From: an uncultured Flavobacteriales bacterium
Lineage (GTDB): Bacteria > Bacteroidota > Bacteroidia > Flavobacteriales_E > Vicingaceae
DNA: 64,000 nucleotides
Direction of reading: 5' to 3'
NCBI GenBank assembly: GCA_937901255.1
Contig: CALCHN010000066.1
Coordinates: 39,237-103,236 of the forward strand
The notes under the pieces are model-generated. The model saw nothing but the letters and a program-made list of their open reading frames with translations. It was not told where the DNA came from and ran no database searches. A program made the translations under genes and the position numbers. Shown piece after piece: positions 15,087-24,547 of the stretch (its first letter is position 1; each line of letters opens with the position of its first letter).

Positions 15087-16364
15087 TTAATCAGGCTGTT
15101 TTAAGTTAACTAATCTTTTGTAATAAAAGATTAAAGGGTAAAGCGATAGCAAAATAAAACCTGCTCCGATAAAGTAAGTCCAAATAACGTTATTTTCTTT
15201 AGAGAAAAAAGCTAACGAGAAAATACCTATAAAAGTAAAGCGTAAGAATATATTGATGGATTGAAAAACACTTCCCGTTCTGCCAATAATATTATTAGGG
15301 ATGTGGTTAAAAATATAAGTTACCCGCATAATTCTCGAACCTGAATTGGTTAATCCTAAAACAAAACAACTTAACACCAACACAATAGAGCTTTTGGTAA
15401 ATACCAATACCAACAAAGTAGCAATGGCTAAACTCATTAATATTATAATAGCTTTAATCGTATTAGTTTTCATAAAAACTCGGTGAATCCCTAATCCTGC
15501 CGACAATGCTCCTAATGCTTGTAAAACTTCTGCAGAAGCGTAAATAGAAGCATCTTGCTTTAGGTGGTTAGAAATATAAATAGGCAACAATTGGTGAATG
15601 TGAATAAGTACAATTACAAAAATTGCAAAAGAGCCAACCCCAAAATGAAAAATTAAAGGATGCTCTTTAAGGTAAGAAAAACCAGATTTTAAACGGTTGA
15701 AAATGTTGCCTGAGTTCATGGTTTCTACAAAGCTTTTTTCGTATTTAATAAGCGATATTAACCCTAAAGCCAAAGCGTATGTAATAGCATCGAGCAAGAA
15801 AATTTCGTGCATTTGCCAAGGTTCTATTAATAGAAAATCAAAACTTTCTAAACCAAGTTTTATAAGTAAATCGGTGTTAATTCCTGTAATTAAAACAGCC
15901 GCCAATGCTCCAGCAATTATACTGGTAGATTGACCTTGAACTTCAATTAAGGAGTTTAGTTTTCTATAGTCTTTTTTGTCGCTAATTTCTTGTCCGAAAG
16001 CATAAAGCGTAGGGTAGTGGATGTTATAAACAAACATGGTATAGCAAAAAACTGCACCAATACCAATAGCAGAAAGTCCGTTGTTGTAAAAACCAAAAGC
16101 AGCAATACTGCCAATAAATAGCGTACCCACTATGGAAATGGTTAAAAATATATTTTTTCTAGAATATTTATCGATTAGCGTACCTACATATAAACCCCAA
16201 AATAGAGAAAGAATAGTGGCAGTTCCGTACATAATACCAAAAGTAGAACTTTGTTTAAGCACATCGGCAAAATACCAAGGAATAGCCAACATACTAATGC
16301 CCTGAGCCATGCCCGAAACAGCATTGGCACTAAGTAATAAATAAAGTGCTTTTTTATTTTTCAT
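15087..16364 (-). CDS. MFS transporter
   Basis: A 425-residue integral membrane protein with about 12 hydrophobic segments. The loop between helices 2 and 3, GTLIDKYSRKNIF, fits the major facilitator signature (G-x3-D-R/K-x-G/S-R-R/K). It lacks soluble extra domains. The family includes drug and macrolide exporters (MFS_1/MFS_3 type), but the substrate cannot be predicted. It is read divergently from recX across a 12-bp-arm palindrome at 16421-16458, which may regulate both. Confidence 0.8.
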   Translation of the reverse strand: MKNKKALYLLLSANAVSGMAQGISMLAIPWYFADVLKQSSTFGIMYGTATILSLFWGLYVGTLIDKYSRKNIFLTISIVGTLFIGSIAAFGFYNNGLSAIGIGAVFCYTMFVYNIHYPTLYAFGQEISDKKDYRKLNSLIEVQGQSTSIIAGALAAVLITGINTDLLIKLGLESFDFLLIEPWQMHEIFLLDAITYALALGLISLIKYEKSFVETMNSGNIFNRLKSGFSYLKEHPLIFHFGVGSFAIFVIVLIHIHQLLPIYISNHLKQDASIYASAEVLQALGALSAGLGIHRVFMKTNTIKAIIILMSLAIATLLVLVFTKSSIVLVLSCFVLGLTNSGSRIMRVTYIFNHIPNNIIGRTGSVFQSINIFLRFTFIGIFSLAFFSKENNVIWTYFIGAGFILLSLYPLIFYYKRLVNLKQPD

Positions 16365-16420
16365 TCCTACATTCCTGAGAAAAAACTAATTTTTACTTGT
16401 TACAGCTAACCATTGTTTAA

Positions 16421-16458
16421 GTTTTTCATTCGTTTGCGTAAGTTTGCGAATGAAAAAC
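16421..16458. promoter_or_regulatory. Palindromic operator candidate overlapping the recX promoter
   Basis: GTTTTTCATTCG (16421-16432) and CGAATGAAAAAC (16447-16458) form a perfect 12-bp inverted repeat around a 14-base core that holds the direct repeat TTTGCG. The exact minus-7 element TAAGTTTG (16439-16446, plus strand) lies in the core, so a protein bound to the palindrome would cover the recX promoter. Confidence 0.55.
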
Positions 16459-16492
16459 CTATATTGGTTTGAAGTGCAAAAGTACCTCTTTT

Positions 16493-16957
16493 ATGGCTCA
16501 ATTTTTTAAAAATATGCAACCCGAAAAAGCCTTAGAAAAAGCCAAATGGTATTGTTCTTTTCAGGAAAGATGTAAACAGCATGTGTTGAACAGGTTAATA
16601 GCATGGAAAGTGGAAAAACAATATATGGATGACATTATTGAAAAGTTAGAAGATGATGATTTTTTGAATGAAACACGTTTTGCAGAAGCTTTTGTAAGAG
16701 GAAAATTTAATATTAAAAATTGGGGAAGGGTAAAAATTACTGCACAATTATATCAACTTCATATCAATAAAAAAGATATAGACTTAGCACTTTCAAGTAT
16801 TGATGAAGACGAATATTTAAAGACGTTAAACCAGTTGGCAGAAAAGAAAAAGGAGCAACTGAAAGAAGAGCAAGATGCTAATGAACGAAAAGCCAAACTT
16901 TTTCGTTATTTGTCTTCAAAGGGATATGAATCAGATCTAATATATAAGGTATTATAA
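16493..16957 (+). CDS. recX: Regulatory protein RecX
   Basis: A 154-residue protein when started at the ATG at 16493; a TTG 24 bases upstream is in frame but less likely. It is helical throughout with three tandem three-helix RecX repeats: EKALEKAKWYCSFQERCKQHV, the DDDFLNETRFAEAFVRGKF block and the C-terminal RKAKLFRYLSSKGYESDLI block. RecX binds RecA and restrains its filaments. recA is not in the window. The promoter TAAGTTTG is 46 bases upstream within a palindrome. Confidence 0.85.
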   Translation: MAQFFKNMQPEKALEKAKWYCSFQERCKQHVLNRLIAWKVEKQYMDDIIEKLEDDDFLNETRFAEAFVRGKFNIKNWGRVKITAQLYQLHINKKDIDLALSSIDEDEYLKTLNQLAEKKKEQLKEEQDANERKAKLFRYLSSKGYESDLIYKVL

Positions 16958-16984
16958 GAACATAAAAATTGCTGTTGATTTTTG

Positions 16985-16992
16985 TATTTTTG
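16985..16992 (+). promoter_or_regulatory. TAnnTTTG element before the 17016 gene
   Basis: TATTTTTG matches the consensus exactly, 23 bases before the ATG at 17016. No well-spaced TTG is evident. Confidence 0.5.
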
Positions 16993-17015
16993 TTTCCTTG
17001 AAATTAAATTAATTT

Positions 17016-17537
17016 ATGGAAGAAATTTTAGACATATTAAAATACATATTACCATCGTTGGTAGTGTTGGCAGCTACCTTATTGGTAATTAAAAAGTTTA
17101 TGGATGCCGAGCAACGTAAACACATGTACGAAATAAGAAAGGAAAACCAAAAGGTAACTACTCCTTTACGTTTGCAGGCTTACGAAAGAATTGTTTTGTT
17201 TTTGGAAAGAATTTCTCCTGAAAATTTAGTGTTGAGAGTACACAAACCAAGGATGAGTGCTAAATTATTGCAAGATAATTTAATTATAACAGTTAAAACA
17301 GAGTTTGAACATAATGTGGCTCAACAAATTTATATTTCATCCTCTTCGTGGGATGTAGTGAAAAAAGTAAAAGAAGATATTATTAGAGCGATAAATATTG
17401 CAGGGTCTCAATTACCAAGCGATGCAACAGGGGTAGAGTTCGGGCAAAAACTTTTTGAAGTAATGTCTAAATTAGAAAAGTCGCCAACACATGTAGCTAT
17501 AGGTATTTTAAAAAATGAAATAAGACAGTTGTTTTAA
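17016..17537 (+). CDS. Conserved Bacteroidota membrane-anchored protein, function unknown
   Basis: A 173-residue protein with one N-terminal membrane helix (about 7-27, ILKYILPSLVVLAATLLVI), followed by a soluble domain. The phrase TTPLRLQAYERIVLFLERISPENL is a strongly conserved-looking block, and the rest is alpha/beta. It resembles a family found widely in Bacteroidota that has no assigned role; I do not recognise catalytic residues. Its 3' end overlaps the convergent methyltransferase gene by four bases. Confidence 0.6.
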   Translation: MEEILDILKYILPSLVVLAATLLVIKKFMDAEQRKHMYEIRKENQKVTTPLRLQAYERIVLFLERISPENLVLRVHKPRMSAKLLQDNLIITVKTEFEHNVAQQIYISSSSWDVVKKVKEDIIRAINIAGSQLPSDATGVEFGQKLFEVMSKLEKSPTHVAIGILKNEIRQLF

Positions 17538-18241
17538 TTTTTACTTAGTCTTGCCAAATAACCATAGTGTTCATCTTCAAAAATTAATTCACAATTTAAG
17601 TTAGCTTTTGCAGCATGTTCTTTTAGCTTTTCAAAATCAACAAAAAGCCAAGAGAATTCTGCCGATAAGTTATTTTTGTATTTCATTTGGTAGGTAACTT
17701 CACCGTAATATTCTCCATTTAGATTTAGCCAAATTGAGCCATCTTCTTCAGTAAACATGTATCTAATGTCTGACGAGTCTAGTAAAATCTGTCCGCCTTC
17801 ATTTAGCAAAGCAGCAGCATGATTAAGAAAATGAGTCAGCCTATTTAATTTTTGAGCAATACCAACACCATTCATTAATAATAAAATAGTATCAAATTGT
17901 TGATGGTTAAACTCCATAAAATCTGTTTGTAAAGCATTTAAGCCACGTTCTTTCATAACTTCAATAGCCCCTTCAGAAACATCAATAGACAACACATTTA
18001 GACCTTTTTCTTTTAAGATTAAACTATGCGTGCCACTTCCAGCACCAACATCTAATACTTTTCCATAACAAATTGATAAGGCTTTTTGTTCTAACTCGGG
18101 AAATTGATCTGCTTTTCTGAATAAGTAATCTAAAGGCAATTCATCATCTTCGGCAATAGAAGAAATTACTGTAATATTTTCTTTGTGTTCACCATTAAGA
18201 TAATCTCTTAAAGCAGTGCCTAAAATATCGTTGTTGGGCAT
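17534..18241 (-). CDS. Class I SAM-dependent methyltransferase
   Basis: A 235-residue protein. VLDVGAGSGTHSL near 62-74 is the SAM-binding motif I (E/DxGxGxG), IDVSEGAIEVM gives the acidic residue binding the ribose, and FDTILLLMNGVG near 115-126 is motif IV. The N-terminus has no membrane segment. The substrate is unknown; a small-molecule methyltransferase is most likely. It lies 4 bases downstream of the DUF58 gene on the same strand, so it may be the last gene of the MoxR operon. Confidence 0.8.
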   Translation of the reverse strand: MPNNDILGTALRDYLNGEHKENITVISSIAEDDELPLDYLFRKADQFPELEQKALSICYGKVLDVGAGSGTHSLILKEKGLNVLSIDVSEGAIEVMKERGLNALQTDFMEFNHQQFDTILLLMNGVGIAQKLNRLTHFLNHAAALLNEGGQILLDSSDIRYMFTEEDGSIWLNLNGEYYGEVTYQMKYKNNLSAEFSWLFVDFEKLKEHAAKANLNCELIFEDEHYGYLARLSKN

Positions 18242-18245
18242 AGAA

Positions 18246-19577
18246 TTAAATTAAATGTCTTGATTTTATTTCCAAATATTTATTGATGGAATTGATGGTT
18301 AAATTCTCGGGAGCGGTATATATAGTTTGAATTCCGTGCTGATTTAATTTTTTCATAATCAGTTTTTTCTCAAAAATAAATTTCTCAGCAATGGTTTGTC
18401 TGTAAACATCAGTAGTGTTGTAAACCTCATTTTTAGTGATAGTAGTAAGTTCAGTGTTTTCAAAGAAAATACATATTATCAAATGATTTTTAGCAATACC
18501 TTTTAAGTAAATAAGTTGTCTGTCCAAACTATCGAGTGTTTCAAAATTGGTAAACAGCAGCATTAAACTTCGCTGCGGAACTTTGTATTTTATGGTGCTG
18601 TAGAGCATTTCATAATTACTTTCGGCAAAACCTGTTTTTTGTTTGTAAAGCAATTCCATAATTCGTTGCATTTGTAAGCCTGAATTATCTGCTTTAAGCA
18701 CATTTTTAATTTTATTATTAAAAGTGATAATGCCTGGTTTATCGTATTTTTTAGCAATTATGTTAGATAAAACTAAAGAAGAATTGATGGCATAATCTAG
18801 CAAAGTAAGTCCGTTAAACGGCATTTTCATGCTTCTTCCCATATCAATAATACAATACACATTTTGCGATTTTTCTTCTTGATATTGGTTAATCATTAAC
18901 TTTCCTTTTCGGGCAGTAGCTTGCCAGTTGATGGTTTTAAAATCATCACCGGCAGTATATTCATTAATTTTTTCAAATTCGGTATTTCTACCAATCTTTC
19001 TTATTTTTTTAATACCTGCTTGAGTAAGTTGATTAGAAAAAGCGATAAGTTCATACTTTTTCATTTGCAAAAAAGAAGGATAAACAGCTACATCTTTTTC
19101 TTCAGAAAAAATAAATTTTCTTTCCACAAAGCCTATGTTGGCAGTAGCATAAACATTAAGTTTTCCGAAATTATATTCGCCACGCTGGGTAGGTGTAACG
19201 GTATAGTTAATTAGTTTTTTTTTCCCTTTTTCAAGACGAATATTAAATGTTAAATTTCGTTCTTGAAATTGAATAGGCACTTCATCAATAATAATTAAAT
19301 GGGCATCAAAGGGGTAGTTGTTTTCTACAATTAATTGAATTTGATTAGCATCTCCATTAGAAAGTCTGTCGCTAACTAACCTGCTGGCAACAACTCCGTT
19401 AGTTTGTTTGTAGAGCAGAAGAATATCAATAACCAATAAAACTAAAATGGCTATAAAAGCAAAAATGCCAATAGAAAAAAAGATGCTGAAAATAAATCCT
19501 ACACAAAAAACCACCACTAAAGCCGAAAGGCAATAGAAGAGAAAGGATTTTAGGTATAACGATTTTAAAAACTGCAT
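18246..19577 (-). CDS. DUF58 domain-containing protein
   Basis: A 443-residue protein with two N-terminal membrane helices (about 12-55). The DUF58 signature EYTAGDDFKTINWQATARKG lies near 205-225, followed by a von Willebrand A-like strand IIDMGRSM near 246-253 (degenerate MIDAS). The partner is the MoxR AAA+ ATPase encoded 5 bases upstream, as in the widespread MoxR-DUF58-DUF4129 membrane complex of Bacteroidota. The role of the complex is thought to be envelope or metal-centre maturation; this is not established. Confidence 0.85.
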   Translation of the reverse strand: MQFLKSLYLKSFLFYCLSALVVVFCVGFIFSIFFSIGIFAFIAILVLLVIDILLLYKQTNGVVASRLVSDRLSNGDANQIQLIVENNYPFDAHLIIIDEVPIQFQERNLTFNIRLEKGKKKLINYTVTPTQRGEYNFGKLNVYATANIGFVERKFIFSEEKDVAVYPSFLQMKKYELIAFSNQLTQAGIKKIRKIGRNTEFEKINEYTAGDDFKTINWQATARKGKLMINQYQEEKSQNVYCIIDMGRSMKMPFNGLTLLDYAINSSLVLSNIIAKKYDKPGIITFNNKIKNVLKADNSGLQMQRIMELLYKQKTGFAESNYEMLYSTIKYKVPQRSLMLLFTNFETLDSLDRQLIYLKGIAKNHLIICIFFENTELTTITKNEVYNTTDVYRQTIAEKFIFEKKLIMKKLNQHGIQTIYTAPENLTINSINKYLEIKSRHLI

Positions 19578-19582
19578 TACAT

Positions 19583-20590
19583 TTATCTTGGAATTTCTAT
19601 TTTTTCAATTAATCGGTCAATAATTTCGTGAGGTAAAGCACCTTCCATTTCTTTTTCTGGAGTTAGAATTATTCGGTGTTTTAATACATGTGGAGCAATA
19701 AATTTTACATCATCAGGTGTAATAAAATCTTTGCCATTTATTGCTGCATGAGCCATAGCACTTTTTAAAATGGCTAACGAAGCTCGCGGTGAAGCACCAA
19801 CAAAAATAGAAGCATCGCTTCTTGTAGCTCCAACAATTTTAGCGATGTAGGCAATAATATTTTCATCAGCATGTACTTGGTTTACTTTTTTTCTGAACTC
19901 AGTAATTTGTTTGGCGGTTAGCATTTTTTCTACTGCAGAAATATCAATTTTATTTTTTTGTTGATGGAAGTTGAGCAATAATTGTTTTTCGGCAGTTTCG
20001 CTAGGGTAGCCTACTTCAATTTTAAACAAAAAACGATCGAGCTGAGCTTCGGGCAGGCGGTAAGTTCCTTCTTGTTCTAGCGGATTTTGAGTAGCAATAA
20101 CCAAAAAAGGTTCAGCCATTTTGTAGGTGTTTCCATCACTGGTTATTTGGTGTTCTTCCATCACTTCAAACAACGCTGCTTGCGTTTTTGCTGGAGAACG
20201 ATTAATCTCATCAATTAAAATAATGTTGGAGAATAAAGGTCCTTTTCTAAACTCAAAATCAACCGTTTTTGGGTTAAAAACGGCAGTTCCAATAATGTCA
20301 GAAGGCATTAAATCGGGCGTAAACTGTATTCTAGAAAAATCTACAGAAATGCTATGGGCTATTAGTTTGGCGGTAAGTGTTTTGGCAACTCCAGGTACCC
20401 CTTCAATTAATACATGACCGTCAGAAAGAATAGCAATCAGTAATAAATCTATCATTTGTTCCTGACCGATAATAATACTGTTTAGCTTAGTTTTTATTTG
20501 CTGTGTAGCTTGTTGAATTTCAGATAAATCTATTCTAGTTTTAAAAGAAGCATCGTTGTTTTCAGCTTCGTTGGGTAAATTTTCTTCCAT
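19583..20590 (-). CDS. MoxR family AAA+ ATPase
   Basis: A 335-residue AAA+ protein. Walker A GVPGVAKT is at 64-71, Walker B ILIDEINR near 125-132, sensor 1 ATQNPLEQEGTYRLPEAQ near 168-185 with the MoxR-specific insert, and sensor 2/Arg finger LDRFLF near 187-192. The conserved VGASPRAS block near 261-268 is typical of MoxR. It is a chaperone-like ATPase acting with the DUF58 protein downstream. The start is 2 bases after the stop of the DUF4350 gene. Confidence 0.92.
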   Translation of the reverse strand: MEENLPNEAENNDASFKTRIDLSEIQQATQQIKTKLNSIIIGQEQMIDLLLIAILSDGHVLIEGVPGVAKTLTAKLIAHSISVDFSRIQFTPDLMPSDIIGTAVFNPKTVDFEFRKGPLFSNIILIDEINRSPAKTQAALFEVMEEHQITSDGNTYKMAEPFLVIATQNPLEQEGTYRLPEAQLDRFLFKIEVGYPSETAEKQLLLNFHQQKNKIDISAVEKMLTAKQITEFRKKVNQVHADENIIAYIAKIVGATRSDASIFVGASPRASLAILKSAMAHAAINGKDFITPDDVKFIAPHVLKHRIILTPEKEMEGALPHEIIDRLIEKIEIPR

Positions 20591-20592
20591 GA

Positions 20593-21807
20593 TTATCGTA
20601 TTTTGTTTTTATGAAAAGCGTTAATTAATTGGTTTAAATGTAATAATTCTGTTTCAGAAAGCGATTTTTTAGTTGAAATAGTATTGAATTCGTTGATAAG
20701 TTGTTCGGTAAACTTCATTTCTATACCCGATTTTCTTGACAGTTGTTTCTTAAAATCACTATCTAATTGCTGAGTATTGAGTAAGTAGTTGGTTCTTACA
20801 TTTTCGAGGAAATAACTAATTTTTTTATGAGCTAAATCCAAATGATTTTTTTGATGGTAATACATCTGCGAAATCACTTCTACAAAATCTGTGGTAGCAT
20901 TGCTTAAAGGCTCAATAACAGGAATAATACGTTGTCGTCTTTTTATGTTAAAAATTATGTAAACCAATAAACTAAAGATAGCTAAAAAGTAAGCAAATTT
21001 TAAAGCAGGATTAGATAAAATAAACCGAAGAGGAGAAGTAATAATAGGTTTACCAATTTTGTAGTAATCATCCCAAATAAGTGTGTTTTTATCTAAATAA
21101 CTTAAGGCATTAAAAGCGTAAGAATAATTTAAACTATCGGTTAAAAAATAATTGGTAAAAGCAGCAGGTAAAGTATTGATATAAATTTTTCCTTTACCAT
21201 GTTTTATTGCAATAAAGTTGATTTTTTGTTGATAATCAACATTACTTAAATTATAAATTTCGGATTGCCCTAGCACTGTTGTATTGGTAGTATCAAAATT
21301 GGTAAAGTAAAAATGAAAAATGTTTTTATGAAAAATATAGGGAGAATCTTGTCTGATATTTTTGTTTTCAAAATTGATGTGAATAGGGGAGTTGTTTTTT
21401 TCATTGTAATAGAAATTATAATTTCCATCAGTAGTAATATTAAATGTGTCGGCAAACAGTCCGTAAAATTCACGAGCGGCTATAAAAGCAGTGTTTCCTT
21501 TATGAATAGCTTTTAAAAGTTTTTCGGTTTCAGCTTTATCAGGACTAAATTCATTATTAATAAACAAGTAGTTAAAGTTATTTAAAGAATCTAAAGCAGT
21601 ATAAATTGGTTCGTTTACATTAATAATTTTTTGGTCGGGAAAAAGCTCAGGAAGCAATTCGTGTAAAACAAAACAACCATAAGGAACTTTATCTTTTTTA
21701 GTGTAGTTTTCAGCCCAATTAATAGGTTTGGGAGCATTGTATTGAAAAAATACAGCCAGTATAAATAATACAGCAAGTACAAGATAATATTTAATGTATT
21801 TTTTCAA
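20593..21807 (-). CDS. DUF4350 domain-containing membrane protein
   Basis: A 404-residue protein with an N-terminal membrane helix (about 5-21) and a second one near 264-284 just before a basic KRRQRIIP stretch. Between them lies the DUF4350 domain, recognisable by YGCFVLHELLPELFPDQ and the KGNTAFIAAREFYGLF block (a glutamine-amidotransferase-like fold without catalytic Cys). The C-terminal helical tail is cytoplasmic. It belongs to the SpoIIM-DUF4129-DUF4350-MoxR-DUF58 operon, typical of Bacteroidota. Confidence 0.75.
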   Translation of the reverse strand: MKKYIKYYLVLAVLFILAVFFQYNAPKPINWAENYTKKDKVPYGCFVLHELLPELFPDQKIINVNEPIYTALDSLNNFNYLFINNEFSPDKAETEKLLKAIHKGNTAFIAAREFYGLFADTFNITTDGNYNFYYNEKNNSPIHINFENKNIRQDSPYIFHKNIFHFYFTNFDTTNTTVLGQSEIYNLSNVDYQQKINFIAIKHGKGKIYINTLPAAFTNYFLTDSLNYSYAFNALSYLDKNTLIWDDYYKIGKPIITSPLRFILSNPALKFAYFLAIFSLLVYIIFNIKRRQRIIPVIEPLSNATTDFVEVISQMYYHQKNHLDLAHKKISYFLENVRTNYLLNTQQLDSDFKKQLSRKSGIEMKFTEQLINEFNTISTKKSLSETELLHLNQLINAFHKNKIR

Positions 21808-21813
21808 GTAAGC

Positions 21814-22545
21814 TTAATGGTTGGTTATTTTATCATACATATCATTAAAAATAAGCATGGTTTCATCAAAATGATTTTGGTTAATAGTAAACTCTCCATA
21901 CCAAACGTGTTCAAAAACTACAGTAGTCTTTTTAAATGGTGTTTGTAGCTTGGATTGTTTTAATTCGGCAATATAATCTAAATTGGTTTTGTCGGCTTTC
22001 CAGGTAATTAAATCTTCATCGGTAAGATTTTTTAATAACCTTAAATAAGATAAGCGAATAGCATTTTTATAATCTTTTTTCGTAATAGCATTGGTAATAA
22101 GTTGGTTAAAATCCATTTCGTGGATGTTTTCATCTTTATGAATAAAAGCCACTTGGTTGCTTGCTGGTTTGCCTCTAAAAACACTTTTTATTTCATGTCT
22201 GAATAAACGGTAAAGAATTAAAATTATAGAAGCAGCAACAATAGTCCATATTAAAATATCCCAAAATACAGGAGGAAGCTTATCGCTAAAATATTTGGTA
22301 AAAAGCTTATTTAACCAACGCTTAAAAGCTTCCCAAGGAGATTCTGCTGGCGGAGGAATACGGTCGTATAAAAATTCTTTATCGTTTGTGTATTTTTTAA
22401 TAGATTCGTCAGCTACATTTTTAACATTAATAGTACTTGAAGAGTCAATTTTTACTTTTAGCGTATCCTTACCAAAAACATTCAGTTGCAAACTAAGTAA
22501 GAATGTTAGTATTAAATAACGCAGTAATAATTGAGCATTAAGCAT
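21814..22545 (-). CDS. DUF4129 domain-containing membrane protein
   Basis: A 243-residue protein. It has an N-terminal signal or membrane helix (about 5-23), a second membrane helix near 98-118, and a C-terminal DUF4129 domain recognised by NAIRLSYLRLLKNLTDEDLITW near 163-185 and the terminal WYGEFTI block. DUF4129 proteins accompany MoxR/DUF58 genes. It is separated by 6 bases from the DUF4350 gene and 15 bases from the preceding membrane protein. Confidence 0.75.
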   Translation of the reverse strand: MLNAQLLLRYLILTFLLSLQLNVFGKDTLKVKIDSSSTINVKNVADESIKKYTNDKEFLYDRIPPPAESPWEAFKRWLNKLFTKYFSDKLPPVFWDILIWTIVAASIILILYRLFRHEIKSVFRGKPASNQVAFIHKDENIHEMDFNQLITNAITKKDYKNAIRLSYLRLLKNLTDEDLITWKADKTNLDYIAELKQSKLQTPFKKTTVVFEHVWYGEFTINQNHFDETMLIFNDMYDKITNH

Positions 22546-22560
22546 AAAAGAGTAGCTTGT

Positions 22561-23529
22561 TTAAATGGTTATATCTTCGTTATCATTAGTGTGCGTACCA
22601 ATTGTATCTATCTTTTCAGCAAGACCAACTCCGTACTCTTTTTCGTTGGAACTAAAATAATGAAAACCTATAATAATGTATAATATTGCATTTACGATAT
22701 TAGTTCCCAAAATAGCAATTACATTAAATACAGTAATTAACACGGAAGAATTTTGATTAAAACCACTATCATAAATATTATGAAGTTGTGATGTTCCAGT
22801 ATAAATACTTTGAGGAATACTAAAGAACAAGCCTAAAATCATTACAATTAAATAGGAAACAAAAATAACTATCCATGTATTCCAAAAATTTTTCTTTACT
22901 AGCTGATAAGATTTGCTAAAAGCAATAGTATTACTAACTCTTTCTCTAATTCTTATTGGATAAACAGCTGAAATTAAAAATAAAACTGGAGGACCAAAGA
23001 TTAACATTGCAATAAAAAATAGGAACATAAAAATAGACATGCCAGCAACACCTATTGCAAAAAACAGCATAAAAACTAAAGTAAATCCTATACCAAATAA
23101 AAATAAAATACCTATGAGGTAAAAAAATGTTGAAAAAAGTAATTTAATATCTTTAAGAATAGCGTTCCAAATAATAGCTACGGTTAAATTTTCTGTAGGG
23201 TGTTTTTCGTATAATGCCATGGCTTCATACACAATTCCAATCATTAAAATTCCTGATAAAATTGAAACTATAATAACTAAAAAATATATTGGAGAAAATA
23301 CTGAGGAAAGCATGCCAAGGTTATTACTGGCTGCTAATTCAGTTAAGTTAAACATATTCTGCACATAAATACTTATTAAAATAGCATTGAGCAATAATAA
23401 TGGTCCGGCTAAAAATAAAATAGCACTTATTAATAGTTTGAAATTTTGACGAATAAAGGCAACTGAAGCACTTAAGGTTTCGCTAAAATCTCTTTCTTTA
23501 TTATATTCAATTTTTTCAAATGTATTCAT
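22561..23529 (-). CDS. Polytopic membrane protein of the MoxR operon
   Basis: A 322-residue protein with about six strongly hydrophobic segments (near 33-53, 82-105, 125-160, 160-185, 215-240 and 265-290). The pattern resembles DUF4013 or glycerophosphodiesterase membrane-domain proteins, but I do not recognise a diagnostic motif. Its start overlaps the SpoIIM stop by 14 bases, so translation is coupled. In related operons this position is occupied by a similar uncharacterised membrane protein. Confidence 0.6.
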   Translation of the reverse strand: MNTFEKIEYNKERDFSETLSASVAFIRQNFKLLISAILFLAGPLLLLNAILISIYVQNMFNLTELAASNNLGMLSSVFSPIYFLVIIVSILSGILMIGIVYEAMALYEKHPTENLTVAIIWNAILKDIKLLFSTFFYLIGILFLFGIGFTLVFMLFFAIGVAGMSIFMFLFFIAMLIFGPPVLFLISAVYPIRIRERVSNTIAFSKSYQLVKKNFWNTWIVIFVSYLIVMILGLFFSIPQSIYTGTSQLHNIYDSGFNQNSSVLITVFNVIAILGTNIVNAILYIIIGFHYFSSNEKEYGVGLAEKIDTIGTHTNDNEDITI

Positions 23530-24502
23530 TGTTTTTAGTAGGTTTAGATAAGAGTTTATGATAAATTATAGTTGGATAAAGAATAAAATACCAAATGATA
23601 AAACTTAGTGAGCCGAAGATAATAAATAATGATAAATAAGTAGGCATTTCTGTATGTCGAGTTACAAAACCCTCTAAAAAACCAGCGGTTATAAAAATTG
23701 GGACTAAACCAATAACTATTTTTATTCCGTTTTTAGCTCCATTAATAAAAGAAGTAGCTCTTGGGTAAGTTTTAGGGAAAAGTATGCTGTTGCCCATAGT
23801 TATTCCAGCTGCTCCAGCAATAATTATGGCAGAAATTTCTAATGTTCCATGAATCCAAATAGTGAGAAACGACTCGAACAATAAACCTTTAGCGGCAAAA
23901 AAATATTGAAAGGAACCTAGCATAACGCCATTAAAGAATAAAATAAATCCAGTTCCAAATGAGAAAAACAATCCAAGAATAAAAGCGACAAATGAAACAC
24001 GAATATTATTTATGGTAATACCCAAAAACATGTCTAATTCTTTAGATTGTTTGTAAACCGCCATAGGATCATCATTTTCAATATTTTCTAAGGTCATATT
24101 TACATAAGCATCGCCTAAAATAAGTCGTACAAAACTATCATCATATTTAGCAGAAACCCATCCTATAGCTCCCGAAATAAAGAAAATAAGAAAAGCAATA
24201 AGTAATTGTTTATGGTGTTTTTTTATTACCAAAGGTAATTCAGTTTTCCAAAAAGTTATAAAACGTCTGTTGCTTTCTTTTTTATTTTGATAAATTTTAT
24301 GATGAACCGTTGCAGCAAGCTGATTAAGGTAGTTAGTGGTATCTGAATTGGGGTAGTAGGTTTTAGCAAAAGCCAAATCATTAGTCAATTGGATAAACAA
24401 ATCAGCATTTTCATCAGGCGTAATTTTTACCTTTTGATGAATAAGCTGCTCCATCTTTTTCCACTTATCGGCATTTTTTTTTATGAAGATGACTTGTTTC
24501 AA
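23516..24502 (-). CDS. Stage II sporulation protein M (SpoIIM) family membrane protein
   Basis: A 328-residue membrane protein. The cytoplasmic N-terminus begins MKQVIFIKKNADKWKKMEQL, a typical start for the Bacteroidota SpoIIM-like family. About six membrane helices follow from residue 103, with the conserved GTLEISAIIIAGAAG block near 214-228. Bacteria of this phylum do not sporulate; the family name is historical. First gene of the six- or seven-gene MoxR operon, with a good promoter 46 bases upstream. Confidence 0.8.
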   Translation of the reverse strand: MKQVIFIKKNADKWKKMEQLIHQKVKITPDENADLFIQLTNDLAFAKTYYPNSDTTNYLNQLAATVHHKIYQNKKESNRRFITFWKTELPLVIKKHHKQLLIAFLIFFISGAIGWVSAKYDDSFVRLILGDAYVNMTLENIENDDPMAVYKQSKELDMFLGITINNIRVSFVAFILGLFFSFGTGFILFFNGVMLGSFQYFFAAKGLLFESFLTIWIHGTLEISAIIIAGAAGITMGNSILFPKTYPRATSFINGAKNGIKIVIGLVPIFITAGFLEGFVTRHTEMPTYLSLFIIFGSLSFIIWYFILYPTIIYHKLLSKPTKNNEYI

Positions 24503-24547
24503 TAGGGTAGCTGGTTAGAATTGAAAATTAATATAAAAAGGTAGAGT

